The position numbers and the translations under genes were made by a program. Below the pieces are notes generated by a model that worked only from the letters and a program-made list of their open reading frames with translations, made no database searches and was not told where the DNA came from. From the NCBI GenBank assembly GCA_019242475.1, contig JAFAVK010000011.1, positions 1 to 64,000 of the forward strand: 64,000 nucleotides of DNA, written 5' to 3'. This stretch comes from Acidobacteriota bacterium (GTDB taxonomy: Bacteria; Acidobacteriota; Blastocatellia; Pyrinomonadales; Pyrinomonadaceae). Shown piece by piece: positions 28,201 to 36,992 of the stretch (position 1 is its first letter; each line of letters opens with the position of its first letter).

Positions 28201-29012
28201 CCGCAACCGACGAGTCCGTCTTCGAGTCTTCCTCAGGCGAGACGCTCGCGGCCCCGGCCGCGGCCGAAGTTGAAGAGGCCGCGCCCGCCGCCGAGACTCA
28301 CGCCGAAGCGACCCGCGACATAGAGGTCGCGGACTACACGGCGGAAGCCCCGCCGTTCGTGCACGAGCCGGAGCCCGCCGCCTCCGCGCCCGCGGCCGCG
28401 GCGCGGGAGAAGGGCATCGCGCTCTTCGACGAGTCTTCGACCGTCCCGGCGGCGATCCAGCAGCGCATCGCGAGCGGCGACCCCAGAGAGCGCGCCGCCG
28501 CCATCGTCGAGTTGTCGCACGTGGACACGGACGAGGCGTTCCAGCAGATCTGCGCCGCCTTCGACGACCGGTCGGAGGAAGTCCGCTCGGCGGCCGCCCG
28601 CGCGCTCCACGAGCTGCGCACCGACCGCGCCGAAGCCTTCACGCGCGCCCTGCGCGAGGCCAGCCCGGAGCGGCGCCGCGAGATCGGCGCGGCCATCTCC
28701 TCTTCGGGGCTCGCCGCCGAGTCGATCTCGCAGCTCACGGGCGAGGGGCGCGAGCGCACCTACGAGGCGTTCTCGCTCCTCTTCCTGATGGCGAAGGCGG
28801 GCGAGGTGCAGCCGCTCCTGCGCGCCATCGAGGCCCACCCGAACAACGAGGTGCGCCTCGCCGTCGTCAAGCTGCTCGCGCTCTCCGGCCAGAAGGAGGT
28901 GCTGCCCGCCTTCCGCCGCCTCGCGGTGCGCGGCTCGCTCCCGACCGAGGTGCGCTCGGCCGTCATGGAGGCCATCTACCAGATCAATTCGAGCCAGCCC
29001 ACGCCCGCTTAA
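25293..29012 (+). CDS. AMIN-like / TM / HEAT-repeat protein, copy 2 (long)
   Basis: 1239 aa with the same plan as the preceding gene, but longer. Export signal at about 14-40, an AMIN-like beta domain (45-150; 'RFYVVLPKSAAGG', 'KFNRLDVVFDVPGD'), an Asn/Gln/Pro-rich linker and a TM helix at about 290-313. A long Glu/Ala/Val-rich acidic region (320-575) precedes a first HEAT block (580-730), a second acidic region (735-1050) and a second HEAT block (1060-1235). The last block matches copy 1 ('RTYEAFSLLFLMAKAGEV' versus 'RQAYEAFSLLSLCVGGGEL'). The acidic parts are probably disordered. Function is not known. Confidence 0.8.
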   Translation: MPLKSSSQMHRHMRTKLLVVLVAALALSGLLLAGGASAQRAGRQGNDNASSGGTKRVFVGRGSDTGQGSRVTITADDSLKDYSAYRSGDRFYVVLPKSAAGGARAGGAGKGYSDMQVQQRGDSVVLSYRVQPGAKPRVEQKFNRLDVVFDVPGDAAQQAAAANNNARQQQQQTPPAENRAAQQNNQTQAATNPPNANPTPERRQPTADEAARAQSANNAAANTPPPVAASEPSTQNPATASAAPTQEPAAAASPTAEPQVAQAQPPTTVAPITTNQPAAATQTGSSLGTFLIRNWALALVFALVVVGLGLVFAARRTATAQPAPVEGLKEESKTKSEESRAARANEATTKALKDAKDASAAAQVSTLDASKASTAGKAEPVSKASTVGTEETVNAAEASGTDLKPLVGAAALAGGAAVAKSKKQSKKEARQEARRKKKGGRVEEPARAESPAAESEVAAPVTQETLVEETAAAVPVAEEATAAEPFAEETLVREGPAVETSPVEQAAPAEETAAPAQLEETVEPAQLEIAEPFVETAASSFVASEVETTEIAPVETETAEPVIEAEAPAPVTEIEPAFAPDPERVLNETHSLLEGEEYDRAVVGSRDAMARQMVAAELLAALASRNTQRRARASAAFVEHGYFEETARDLREADAPAERSAAARSLALLGDRKATPLLVAALEDPVVDVRRAAVEALGALRDPSAVGPLETLLEREKNERNRIPPRVVRTAVEFCREGFEQTPAVETQPAVHAVEASEPAPPFEAEAAPAEEAAGIVEALPAEEHAPAGVEQKEEAATFEEAAVETAPEPFIDLAAPETAEETSVSIAPFVDESFEAEATGEPAHVPEPVHTGETAAETAVEPFIETEQPFVSFEEESAVAEEVNNEPFVGREEEVTSAGTFDFVTGQHESGQAALFDSGAEEATREIEPVAADTSKELAPTAGEWFDFDMSEMGGGAQPTASATPATEPATDESVFESSSGETLAAPAAAEVEEAAPAAETHAEATRDIEVADYTAEAPPFVHEPEPAASAPAAAAREKGIALFDESSTVPAAIQQRIASGDPRERAAAIVELSHVDTDEAFQQICAAFDDRSEEVRSAAARALHELRTDRAEAFTRALREASPERRREIGAAISSSGLAAESISQLTGEGRERTYEAFSLLFLMAKAGEVQPLLRAIEAHPNNEVRLAVVKLLALSGQKEVLPAFRRLAVRGSLPTEVRSAVMEAIYQINSSQPTPA

Positions 29013-29015
29013 AGA

Positions 29016-29097
29016 AGATGTCAGATGCTAGATGCCGGATGTCAGTGTTAGAATCAACCTTCTGACACTAGCATCTAATATCTAGCATCTGACATCT
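29016..29097. repeat. Inverted heptamer-repeat hairpin (GATGTCA type)
   Basis: Left arm (29016-29053) contains gatgtca, gatgcta, gatgccg, gatgtca; right arm (29060-29097) is its complement over 38 bp with few mismatches, around a 6-nt loop. It fills the 91-bp gap, from 3 bp after one stop codon to 6 bp before the uvrB ATG. Confidence 0.9.
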
Positions 29098-29103
29098 GCC
29101 TTT

Positions 29104-31092
29104 ATGCCTTTCAAACTCCGCTCAGAATTCAAGCCGCAGGGCGACCAGCCCGCCGCCATCGACACGCTCGTCCGGGGCTTAGACGAGGGCGCGAAAGACC
29201 AGGTGCTCCTGGGCATCACGGGCTCGGGCAAGACCTTCTCGGTCGCCACCGTCATCGAGCGCACGCAGCGCACGACGCTCGTCATCGCGCACAACAAGAC
29301 GCTCGCCGCGCAGCTCTACCAGGAGTTCAAAAGCTTCTTCCCCGAGAACTCGGTCGAGTACTTCGTCTCCTACTACGACTACTACCAGCCGGAGGCTTAC
29401 GTCCCGGCCTCGGACACGTACATCGAAAAGGAGGCGACGATCAACGAGGAGATCGACCGCCTCCGCCTCTCGGCCACCCGCGCGCTCTTCGAGCGGCGCG
29501 ACGTGATCGTCGTCGCCTCGGTCTCGTGCATCTACGGCCTCGGCGACCCGGACGCCTACTACAACATGATCCTCTTCGTCGAGCCGGGGATGAAGACGAC
29601 GCGCGAGCAACTGCTTCAGCGCCTGGTCGAGCTTCAGTACGAGCGCTCCGACGTGGAGTTCGACCGCGGCAGTTTCCGCGTCCGCGGCGACACGGTCGAG
29701 GTCTACCCTTCCTACCAGGATCAGGCTTACAGGATTGAGCTGTGGGGCGACGAGGTGGATTCGGTCTCGACCATCGACCCGCTGCTCGGCGAAGTGCTTG
29801 AGAAGCACACGGCGCGCCTGCCCATCTACCCGAAGACGCACTACGTGATGCCGAAGTCCACCGTCAAGCGGGCGATTAAGACCATCCGCGAGGAGCTGGA
29901 CTGGTGGGAGCCGCAGTTGATTAAGGAGGGCAAGCTCGTCGAGGCGCAGCGCCTGCACCAGCGGACGATGTACGACCTTGAGATGTTCAAGGAGATGGGC
30001 TTCTGCCGCGGCGTGGAGAACTACTCACGCCACCTGACGGGCAAGCCGCCCGGCTCGCCGCCGCCGACGCTCCTCGACTACCTGCCCGAGAATTCGATGG
30101 TCGTCATCGACGAGTCGCACCAGACCGTCCCGCAAATCCGCGGCATGTTCAACGGCGACCAGTCGCGCAAGCGCACGCTCGTCGAGTACGGCTTCCGTCT
30201 TCCGTCCGCGATGGACAACCGCCCGCGCAACTTCGAGGAGTTCGAGGCGCGCATCGGCCAGACCATCTACGTCTCGGCCACGCCCGGCCCCTACGAGCTG
30301 ACGCGCACCGGCGGCGAGGTCGTCGAACAGATCATCCGCCCGACCGGCCTGACCGACCCGCGGGTCGAGATACGCCCCGTCAAGGGGCAGATCGACGACC
30401 TGCTCGGCGAGTGCCGCACGCGCGCCGAAAGGAACGAGCGCGTCCTCGTCACCACCCTGACGAAGAAGATGGCCGAGGACTTGACGGAATACTTCGCGGA
30501 GGTCGGCGTCCGCGTTCGTTATCTACACTCGGACATCGAGACGCTTGAGCGCATCCGCATCCTCCGCGACCTGCGCCGCGGCGAGTTCGACGTGCTCGTC
30601 GGCATCAACCTCCTGCGCGAGGGGCTCGACCTGCCGGAGGTCTCTTTGGTCGCCATCCTCGACGCCGACAAGGAGGGCTTCCTGCGCTCGGAGTCTTCGC
30701 TCATCCAGACCGTCGGCCGCGCCGCGCGCAACGCCAACGGCATGGCGATCCTCTACGCCGACAAGATGACCGACTCGATGAAGCGGGCCGTCGGCGAGAC
30801 CGAGCGCCGCCGCACGATTCAGGAGGAGTACAACGCCGAGCACGGCATCACGCCGCAGACGATCATCAAGCCGGTCGAGGCGACGCTCGTCACCGCCTAC
30901 GAGGCCGACTACTTCAAGGTGCCGCTCGAACTCGACTCGATCGAGGAGTACACGGCGGCCAACATCGAGGCCACCATCGCCCGCCTCGAACACGAGATGC
31001 GCGTCGCCGCCAAAGCTTTAGAGTTCGAGCGCGCCGCCGAACTCCGCGACCGCGTCAAATACCTCCGCGAGCGCGAGCTGACGATGACGTGA
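29104..31092 (+). CDS. uvrB: Excinuclease ABC subunit B
   Basis: 662 aa. Helicase-like damage-verification subunit of nucleotide excision repair. Walker A '[12 protein letters not shown]' (about 37-48), the beta-hairpin segment '[20 protein letters not shown]', motif II '[12 protein letters not shown]', motif VI '[12 protein letters not shown]', and a C-terminal UVR motif ('[19 protein letters not shown]') that contacts UvrC. Length is standard. There is no Shine-Dalgarno before the ATG; a repeat hairpin ends 6 bp upstream. Confidence 0.98.
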   Translation: MPFKLRSEFKPQGDQPAAIDTLVRGLDEGAKDQVLLGITGSGKTFSVATVIERTQRTTLVIAHNKTLAAQLYQEFKSFFPENSVEYFVSYYDYYQPEAYVPASDTYIEKEATINEEIDRLRLSATRALFERRDVIVVASVSCIYGLGDPDAYYNMILFVEPGMKTTREQLLQRLVELQYERSDVEFDRGSFRVRGDTVEVYPSYQDQAYRIELWGDEVDSVSTIDPLLGEVLEKHTARLPIYPKTHYVMPKSTVKRAIKTIREELDWWEPQLIKEGKLVEAQRLHQRTMYDLEMFKEMGFCRGVENYSRHLTGKPPGSPPPTLLDYLPENSMVVIDESHQTVPQIRGMFNGDQSRKRTLVEYGFRLPSAMDNRPRNFEEFEARIGQTIYVSATPGPYELTRTGGEVVEQIIRPTGLTDPRVEIRPVKGQIDDLLGECRTRAERNERVLVTTLTKKMAEDLTEYFAEVGVRVRYLHSDIETLERIRILRDLRRGEFDVLVGINLLREGLDLPEVSLVAILDADKEGFLRSESSLIQTVGRAARNANGMAILYADKMTDSMKRAVGETERRRTIQEEYNAEHGITPQTIIKPVEATLVTAYEADYFKVPLELDSIEEYTAANIEATIARLEHEMRVAAKALEFERAAELRDRVKYLRERELTMT

Positions 31093-31137
31093 ACAATTCG
31101 TATGTGCGACAATCAGACCGCGCGGAGGAATGTCGGT

Positions 31138-31344
31138 ATGTCTAACATCAGTAGACGTGAAAAGACGATTCCCGTTGAAGAGGAGTCCGAGGTTAACCCG
31201 TCGCCCGCTGCCATCTGGGACGTGATTGATGAGGTCATGAGCAGCGTGCCCGACGAGGTGCTGAACCGCCTGCCGGCTGACGGCGCCGAGCGCCACGATC
31301 ATTACCTTCGCGGCACGCATCGGGAACCGCGACGTGAGTCATGA
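31138..31344 (+). CDS. Antitoxin-like partner of the PIN protein
   Basis: 68 aa. A strong 'ggagga' lies 8-9 bp before the ATG at 31138, which was preferred to an earlier ATG. The C-terminal 'LPADGAERHDHYLRGTHRE' resembles a conserved tail I recall from small proteins beside PIN toxins in cyanobacteria and related genomes. It overlaps the PIN gene by ATGA. There is no recognisable DNA-binding fold. The antitoxin assignment rests on coupling and size. Confidence 0.78.
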   Translation: MSNISRREKTIPVEEESEVNPSPAAIWDVIDEVMSSVPDEVLNRLPADGAERHDHYLRGTHREPRRES

Positions 31345-31745
31345 GGAAAGTATTCGTAGATACATTCTACTGGATAGCCCGCATCAACCCTCGCGACCAG
31401 TGGCATCAGAAAGCCGTCGAACTCAGCGCCTCACTGAAAGACGCCGAACTTATCACCTCGGAGACGGTACTAATCGAATTATTAAACTATTTCTCGGAAT
31501 ACGGCCCGGAGATGCGGGAGGCGGTAACTCGCATCGTCCGTCAAATAAGTAACGACCCGGCCATCACCATCTTCGCCCATTATTCTGACTTCGTCCTTGG
31601 CTTGATGCTGTATGGGTCAAGGCCCGACAAGGGCTACAGCATGACTGACTGCATATCCATAAACACGATGCGTAAAGTTGGTGCGACCGAGGTGCTGACT
31701 CACGACCATCACTTTGCCCAGGAAGGTTTTGTAGTCCTGCTGTGA
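31341..31745 (+). CDS. PIN-domain toxin (VapC-like)
   Basis: 134 aa. PIN ribonuclease fold: 'VFVDTFYWIARINPRDQWH' with the first acidic residue, Glu in 'LITSETVLIELLNYF', and a third acidic site in 'YSMTDCISINTMRKVG' with a late 'LTHDHHFAQEGF'. The four-acid pattern is that of VapC-type RNases. It is coupled to the antitoxin-like gene upstream. Codon use and base composition are less GC-rich than in uvrB and the FAD oxidase, consistent with acquisition. Confidence 0.9.
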   Translation: MRKVFVDTFYWIARINPRDQWHQKAVELSASLKDAELITSETVLIELLNYFSEYGPEMREAVTRIVRQISNDPAITIFAHYSDFVLGLMLYGSRPDKGYSMTDCISINTMRKVGATEVLTHDHHFAQEGFVVLL

Positions 31746-31770
31746 CCATATGGGGCTCTGGTGAATTGTG

Positions 31771-33285
31771 ATGCTGATCAAGTCTGAGCAGGACGAGATT
31801 CAATCCTTCCTCGGCGACGCGAGCAACACGGCGGGCGGGCGGGCGGAGCGCGTGTTGTTCCCGGAGAGCGCGGGGGAGGTGGCGCGCGCGTTGGCGGAGG
31901 CCGCGGGCGCGGGTACGCCGGTGACGGTGGCGGGCGCGGGCACGGGGATCGTCGGCGGGCGCGTGCCGTATGGCGGGGCGGTGCTCTCGACGGCGAGGCT
32001 GAACCGCGTGGGCGAGTTCGTGCGCGAGACGTGGGGCGGCGGTCGGGCGGCGGCGGGCGCGGGCGTCGTGCTTTCGGACTTCCAGCGCGAGGCGAAGGCG
32101 CGGGGGCTGCTCTACCCGCCCGACCCGACCGAGGGGAGTTGCTACCTCGGCGGGACGGTCGCGACCAACGCCTCGGGCGCGCGGACGTTCAAGTACGGGC
32201 CGACGCGCGCGTACGTGCGCGCGTTGCAGGTCGCGCTCACGACCGGCGACCTCCTGGAGATTCGGCGCGGCGAGCTGTTCGCCGGCGCGGACGGGAGCGT
32301 GAGGCTTCCGTTGGGCGGAGGCAGGAGTATCGAGGCGCGGCTGCCGACCTACACGATGCCCGCGACGCGCAAGCACGCGGCCGGCTACTTCACGCGGCCC
32401 GGCATGGACTTGATCGACCTCTTCATCGGCAGCGAGGGCACGCTCGGCGTCGTGACGGAGGTCGAGCTTTCCTTGTTGGCTCAGCCCGAGGGCGTCCTCG
32501 CGGGCGTCGTCTTCTTCGGTGATGAAGAACCGCTGCTTGCCTTCGTGCGCGAGGCGCGTGAGCGCTCGCTGCAAACGCGCGCGGAGTCGGGCGATGGCAT
32601 CGACGCGCGCGCTCTCGAATACTTCGACGGGGAGGCTCTGAACTTCCTGCGCGAGCGCTACCCGCTGGTGCCGCTCGGCGCCGCCGGCGCGGTCTTCTTC
32701 GAGCAGGAGACGGACGCGCGGACGGAAGAGGCGCTGATGGGCGCGTGGCTCGGGCTGGTCGAAAAGCACGACGCGCTCGCCGACGAGTCGTGGTTCGGCA
32801 CGAACGAGCACGACCGCGCCGAGATGCGCGCCTTCCGCCACGCGCTGCCCGTGATGGTCAACGAGTGGCTCGCGCGCAGAGGCCAGCGCAAGGTCTCGAC
32901 CGACATGGCCGTGCCCGACGCCGCCTTCCCCGAGATGCTCCGCTTCTACAAGGAGACGCTGCGCGCGGGCCGTCTCGCTTACGTCATCTTCGGCCACATC
33001 GGCGACAACCACGTCCACGTCAACATCCTCCCGCGCGACGACGCCGAGCAGGCCGCCGCGCGCGCGACCTACGGCCGCTTCGTCGAGCGCGCCGTCTCTT
33101 TAGGCGGCACCATCTCGGCCGAGCACGGCGTCGGCAAGATCAAGCGCGAGTACCTGCGCGCGCTCTACGGCGACGCCGCCTTGCGCGAGATGGCCGGGCT
33201 CAAGCGCGCCTTCGACCCGGCCTGCGTCCTCGGCCGCGGCAACGTCTTCCCCGAGGAGTTCCTGCCCGCGCCGGGCGGGAACTGA
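31771..33285 (+). CDS. FAD-linked oxidase, GlcD/D-lactate dehydrogenase family
   Basis: 504 aa. PCMH-type FAD domain ('VTVAGAGTGIVGG', 'GGTVATNASGARTFKYGPT') and FAD-oxidase C-terminal domain ('FGHIGDNHVHVNILPRDD', 'SAEHGVGKIKREYL'). The family oxidises D-2-hydroxy acids such as D-lactate, glycolate or D-2-hydroxyglutarate. No Fe-S subunit gene is adjacent, so the electron acceptor and exact substrate are unclear. A GTG three bases upstream could also be the start. Confidence 0.9.
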   Translation: MLIKSEQDEIQSFLGDASNTAGGRAERVLFPESAGEVARALAEAAGAGTPVTVAGAGTGIVGGRVPYGGAVLSTARLNRVGEFVRETWGGGRAAAGAGVVLSDFQREAKARGLLYPPDPTEGSCYLGGTVATNASGARTFKYGPTRAYVRALQVALTTGDLLEIRRGELFAGADGSVRLPLGGGRSIEARLPTYTMPATRKHAAGYFTRPGMDLIDLFIGSEGTLGVVTEVELSLLAQPEGVLAGVVFFGDEEPLLAFVREARERSLQTRAESGDGIDARALEYFDGEALNFLRERYPLVPLGAAGAVFFEQETDARTEEALMGAWLGLVEKHDALADESWFGTNEHDRAEMRAFRHALPVMVNEWLARRGQRKVSTDMAVPDAAFPEMLRFYKETLRAGRLAYVIFGHIGDNHVHVNILPRDDAEQAAARATYGRFVERAVSLGGTISAEHGVGKIKREYLRALYGDAALREMAGLKRAFDPACVLGRGNVFPEEFLPAPGGN

Positions 33286-33321
33286 AAGTTAATCCCCCCA
33301 CTTCTGCTGACGGTCAAACTC

Positions 33322-33747
33322 ATGGTAGAAACTTCCGTCGGCGCGCCCGTCCTGCTCTACGACGGCGTGTGCGGCTTCTGCAACAAGTCTGTGCAGTTGA
33401 TACTCGACCACGACCGGCGCGGCACTCTGCGCTTCGCCGCGCTCCAGAGCGACTACGGCCGGGCCGTGATTGAAAGACACGCGGAGCTGCGCGGCGTGGA
33501 CTCGGTCGTCTTCGTCGAGCAGGCGCCGGGCGGCGAGCGCGTCCACGTCCGCTCCGACGCGGCGCTCAAGGTCGCGGCCTACCTCGGCGGCTTCTGGAAA
33601 ATCTTTCTCGCCGCGAAAGTTTTACCGAGGGGCCTGCGCGACTACTTTTACGACCTGTTCGCGCGCAACCGCTATAAGTTCTTCGGCAAGTACGACAGTT
33701 GTATGCTGCCGCCGCCCGAGGTGCGCTCGCGCTTTCTCGACGCTTGA
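33322..33747 (+). CDS. DCC family thiol-disulfide oxidoreductase (DUF393)
   Basis: 141 aa. 'LLYDGVCGFCNKSVQLILDHD' carries the DxxCxxC motif that names the DCC family. It continues with 'RFAALQSDYGRAVI', 'DAALKVAAYLGG' and 'RDYFYDLFARNRYKFFGKYD'. A thioredoxin-like role is inferred from CGFC; no substrate is known. It lies 36 bp after the FAD oxidase and 8 bp before aroC. Confidence 0.92.
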   Translation: MVETSVGAPVLLYDGVCGFCNKSVQLILDHDRRGTLRFAALQSDYGRAVIERHAELRGVDSVVFVEQAPGGERVHVRSDAALKVAAYLGGFWKIFLAAKVLPRGLRDYFYDLFARNRYKFFGKYDSCMLPPPEVRSRFLDA

Positions 33748-33755
33748 GGTCATAA

Positions 33756-34934
33756 ATGTTTCGCTTCACCACGGCAGGGGAGTCGCACGGGCGCGCGCTG
33801 GTCGCGGTAGTCGAAGGTCTGCCCGCGGGCCTTCCCGTCGATGTCGAGGTCGTTAACCGCGAGTTGGAGCGTCGGCAGTGGGGCTACGGCCGCGGCGGGC
33901 GGATGAAGATCGAGCGCGACCGCGCGGAGTTCCTGAGCGGCGTCCGGCACGGCCGCACGCTCGGCTCGCCCGTCGCCTTGCAGATCGAGAACAAGGACTG
34001 GAAGAACTGGACGGCCGTCATGTCGTCCGAAGCAATCGACCCGTCCGAAGCGCCCGAGGAGAAGATGCGGCGCGTCAAGCGGCCGCGCCCCGGCCACGCA
34101 GACCTCGCGGGCGGGCTCAAGTACGACGCGCGCGACCTGCGCGACATACTCGAACGCGCCTCCGCCCGCGAGACGGCCGCGCGCGTCGCCTGCGGCGCGC
34201 TCGCAAAGCAACTGCTCTCCGCCCTCGGCGTGGAGATTCGCAGCCACGTCGTGCAGCTCGGCGGCATCCCGGCCGCTCCGCTCGAAGTGGACTGGGAGGG
34301 CATCGGCCGCATCCCCGACGACGCGCCTCTGCGCTGCGCGGATGAAGAAGCGCAGGCCGCGATGGTCGCGCTCGTGGACGAGAAGCGGCGCGAGGGCGAC
34401 ACGCTCGGCGGCGTCTTCGAGGTGGTCGCGCGCGGCGTCGTCGCGGGCCTCGGCTCGCACACTTCCTGGGAGGCGAAGCTCGACGGGCGGCTGGCGCGCG
34501 CGCTGATGTCCATCCCCGCGGTCAAGGCCGTCGCCATCGGCGCGGGCGTCGAGGCGGCCTCCCTGCCCGGCTCGCGGGTGCACGACGAGATCGGCTACGA
34601 CGCTGAAGGCCATGCCTTCACGCGCCCGACCAACCGCGCGGGGGGCCTGGAAGGCGGCATCACCAACGGCGAGGAGCTGCGCGTGCGCGGCTTCCTCAAA
34701 CCCATCTCGACGCTCCGGCGCGCCCTGCGCTCCGTGGACATCGAGACGAAGGAAGAGGAGTCGGCCGCCTTCGAGCGCTCCGACGTGACGGCCGTCCCCG
34801 CGGCCGGCGTCATCGGCGAGGCGATGGTCGCGCTCACCCTTGCCGAAGCCGCCCGCGAGAAGTTCGGCGGCGACCACGTCGAAGAGATGCGGCGCAACTT
34901 CGAAGCCTACCGCGAGCAGATTCGTGACTACTGA
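33756..34934 (+). CDS. aroC: Chorismate synthase
   Basis: 392 aa. FMN-dependent last step of the shikimate pathway (EPSP to chorismate). '[20 protein letters not shown]', '[20 protein letters not shown]', '[18 protein letters not shown]' and '[20 protein letters not shown]' are the family signatures. Length is standard. The stop overlaps the next start by one base (TGATG), so the pair is likely co-translated. Confidence 0.97.
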   Translation: MFRFTTAGESHGRALVAVVEGLPAGLPVDVEVVNRELERRQWGYGRGGRMKIERDRAEFLSGVRHGRTLGSPVALQIENKDWKNWTAVMSSEAIDPSEAPEEKMRRVKRPRPGHADLAGGLKYDARDLRDILERASARETAARVACGALAKQLLSALGVEIRSHVVQLGGIPAAPLEVDWEGIGRIPDDAPLRCADEEAQAAMVALVDEKRREGDTLGGVFEVVARGVVAGLGSHTSWEAKLDGRLARALMSIPAVKAVAIGAGVEAASLPGSRVHDEIGYDAEGHAFTRPTNRAGGLEGGITNGEELRVRGFLKPISTLRRALRSVDIETKEEESAAFERSDVTAVPAAGVIGEAMVALTLAEAAREKFGGDHVEEMRRNFEAYREQIRDY

Positions 34935-35554
34935 TGAGCCTCTCCGACATCGAGCAGATTTTGACGCGGCTCTCGTCTGACGAGGAGCTGCGGGCGCGGT
35001 TCGTCGAGAACCCTTTCACGCTCGGGCGCGAGCTGGGGCTGACGCCCGCGGGGACGCGCCGGCTCCGGCGCGAGGCCGCGGAGCGCTTCGACTCGTTCGC
35101 CAACACCCCGCGCGAGCAGCGCTTCGTGCAGGTCAACAAGCTCCTCCCCTTAACGCACCGCGTCCTGCGCGAGCGTTTCACCAACTACTTCGACCGCTAC
35201 GTCGCGGAGCACGGGCCGCCGGCCGTCGAGCGCCTCTTCGGCGACGTGCTCCGCTTCGCCGAGTACCTCGAAGAGAAGCTCAAAGAGGACTACCTCGGCT
35301 CGGGTTGGACGCTCGACCTTTTGCGCTTCGAGAAGGCGCGGGTGAAGGCGGCCGACCCGAACCGCCGCCTCGTCGTCCAGTCCTTCCGCCACGACATCAG
35401 CCGCCTCGTGCGCGGCTTCGCGCGCAAGGACAAGGAGGCGCTGTTGGAGGTCGTCGTCCGCCGCTCGGTCGCCGTCTGGTGGAGGCGCCGGCCGCACGAA
35501 CCCATCCGCTACGCCGTCTTCGCCGCGCCGAAACTCTTCGGCCGGCGACGTTGA
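34934..35554 (+). CDS. Hypothetical protein with NHLP/Os1348-like N-terminus
   Basis: 206 aa, Arg-rich and helical. The first ~40 residues ('LTRLSSDEELRARFVENPFT', then 'LGRELGLTPAG') look like the short helical domain seen in Os1348/NHLP-type proteins and precursor leaders. The rest ('FTNYFDRYVAEHGPPAVERL', 'RFEKARVKAADPNRRLVVQS') was not recognised. There is no maturase gene nearby, so a RiPP precursor is not implied. It is coupled to aroC by a one-base overlap and followed at 8 bp by a DinB gene. Confidence 0.72.
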   Translation: MSLSDIEQILTRLSSDEELRARFVENPFTLGRELGLTPAGTRRLRREAAERFDSFANTPREQRFVQVNKLLPLTHRVLRERFTNYFDRYVAEHGPPAVERLFGDVLRFAEYLEEKLKEDYLGSGWTLDLLRFEKARVKAADPNRRLVVQSFRHDISRLVRGFARKDKEALLEVVVRRSVAVWWRRRPHEPIRYAVFAAPKLFGRRR

Positions 35555-35562
35555 AGGAGATT

Positions 35563-36069
35563 ATGAAAGAAGTCGAACGCATCGCCGACCAGTTGAAGCG
35601 CGCGCACGAGGGCGGCGCGTGGCACGGCCCGGCGATTGACGAACTGCTGAAAGGCGTCACGGCCGGGCAGGCCGCGGCGCGCCCCTTCGAAGGCGCGCAC
35701 AGCATCCGGGAGCTGGTCGCGCACGTCGAGGCGTGGGAGCGCGCCATCCTGCGCCGCCTCGGCGGCGACCCCGCGCAGATTTACCAGACGGAAGAGGACT
35801 GGTCTTCAGCCGATGTTTCGGGCGAAGAGGCTTGGGACGCGGCGCGCCGGAAGTTGACGGAGACTTACGTCGCGCTGCGCGAGGCCGTGCTTCAACTGGA
35901 CGACGCGCAGCTCGACGAGCCCATCCTCCCGAACATGTCCACGCGCTACGTCTCGCTCCACGGCGCCGTCCAGCACACGCTCTACCACGCGGGACAGATC
36001 GCCCTCGTCAGGAAAGCCCTCGGGCTGAAATCCCTGACCGTTGACTCGGACACCGCCGGCACCATATGA
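35563..36069 (+). CDS. DinB family protein
   Basis: 168 aa. Four-helix-bundle DinB_2-type protein: 'SIRELVAHVEAWERAILRRL' gives the first His, and 'HGAVQHTLYHAGQIALVRKA' the HxxxH-like pair. The ATG at 35563 follows 'aaggagatt'; the frame is open upstream only as a shadow of the preceding gene. It overlaps the enoyl-CoA hydratase gene by ATGA. Function beyond probable metal binding is unknown. Confidence 0.9.
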   Translation: MKEVERIADQLKRAHEGGAWHGPAIDELLKGVTAGQAAARPFEGAHSIRELVAHVEAWERAILRRLGGDPAQIYQTEEDWSSADVSGEEAWDAARRKLTETYVALREAVLQLDDAQLDEPILPNMSTRYVSLHGAVQHTLYHAGQIALVRKALGLKSLTVDSDTAGTI

Positions 36070-36857
36070 ACGACGAGAGGCTTCAGGTCACGCTCGACGC
36101 GGGCGTCAAGCGCATCACCTTCAACAACCCGGCGCGGCGCAATGCCGTGGACTTCGAGATGTTCGAGGCGTTCGCCGCCGCGGTCGAGGAGGCCGCGACC
36201 GACGAGAGCCGCGTCGTCGTCATCACCGGCGCGGGCGACTTCTTCTGCGCCGGCCTCGACATGAAGTCGATCAGCCCGGCGGAGCTGGCCGCGTCGGACG
36301 TGGCGGCGCGGATGCGCGAGCTGATCAACCCGCCCGTCATGGGCCTGCGCACCCTGCCCAAGCCCGTCGTCGCGCGCGTGCACGGGCCGGCCGCGGGCAT
36401 CGGCTTCAGCTACGTGCTCGCTGCGGACGTGGTCGTCGCGTCCGACGAGGCGACCTTCAGCCAGAGCTTCGTCCGCGTCGGCCTCATGCCCGACGGCGGC
36501 GCGACCTACCTTCTGCCCGCGCTCGTCGGCCGCGCCAAAGCCTTCGAGCTGATGGCGACCGGCGACGCGCTCTCGGCGCAGGACGCGCAACGCCTCGGCC
36601 TCGTCAACCTCGTCGTCCCGCGCGCCGGGCTCGACGCCGCCGTGGACAAAATCGCGGCACAGCTCGCCGCCGCGCCCCAGCCCTCACTCGCGCGCATCAA
36701 GGCCGCCCTCAACCTCTCCGAACAGCGGGCTCTGGCCGCCGCCCTCGACTTCGAGGCCGAGGGCCAGGCCGAATGCTTCCGCTCCCAGGACTTCGCCGAA
36801 GGCGTCACCGCCTTCATGCAGAAGCGCCCGCCGCAGTTCGGGAAGGGCAGGGGCTAG
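36066..36857 (+). CDS. Enoyl-CoA hydratase/isomerase family protein
   Basis: 263 aa crotonase-fold protein. Oxyanion-hole segments are 'GAGDFFCAGLDMKSI' (about 57-71) and 'HGPAAGIGFSYVLAADVVVA'. 'RVGLMPDGGATYLLP' is the third signature, with Asp in the usual catalytic position rather than Glu, as in PaaG-like isomerases. Either hydratase or isomerase activity on acyl-CoAs is possible. It is the last gene of the aroC run. Confidence 0.9.
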   Translation: MNDERLQVTLDAGVKRITFNNPARRNAVDFEMFEAFAAAVEEAATDESRVVVITGAGDFFCAGLDMKSISPAELAASDVAARMRELINPPVMGLRTLPKPVVARVHGPAAGIGFSYVLAADVVVASDEATFSQSFVRVGLMPDGGATYLLPALVGRAKAFELMATGDALSAQDAQRLGLVNLVVPRAGLDAAVDKIAAQLAAAPQPSLARIKAALNLSEQRALAAALDFEAEGQAECFRSQDFAEGVTAFMQKRPPQFGKGRG

Positions 36858-36992
36858 GGGCCGGGGATAATATTTGTAACCGCTGCCGAGCGCCCCGCGT
36901 CTTTAAGGTTTGTCGGGACGTTTGCTTCAACACTCCGGCGGCCGGGGGCGGCCCGCCTCTCAATTTCTTTCGAACCCAAGGAGATGACAACG

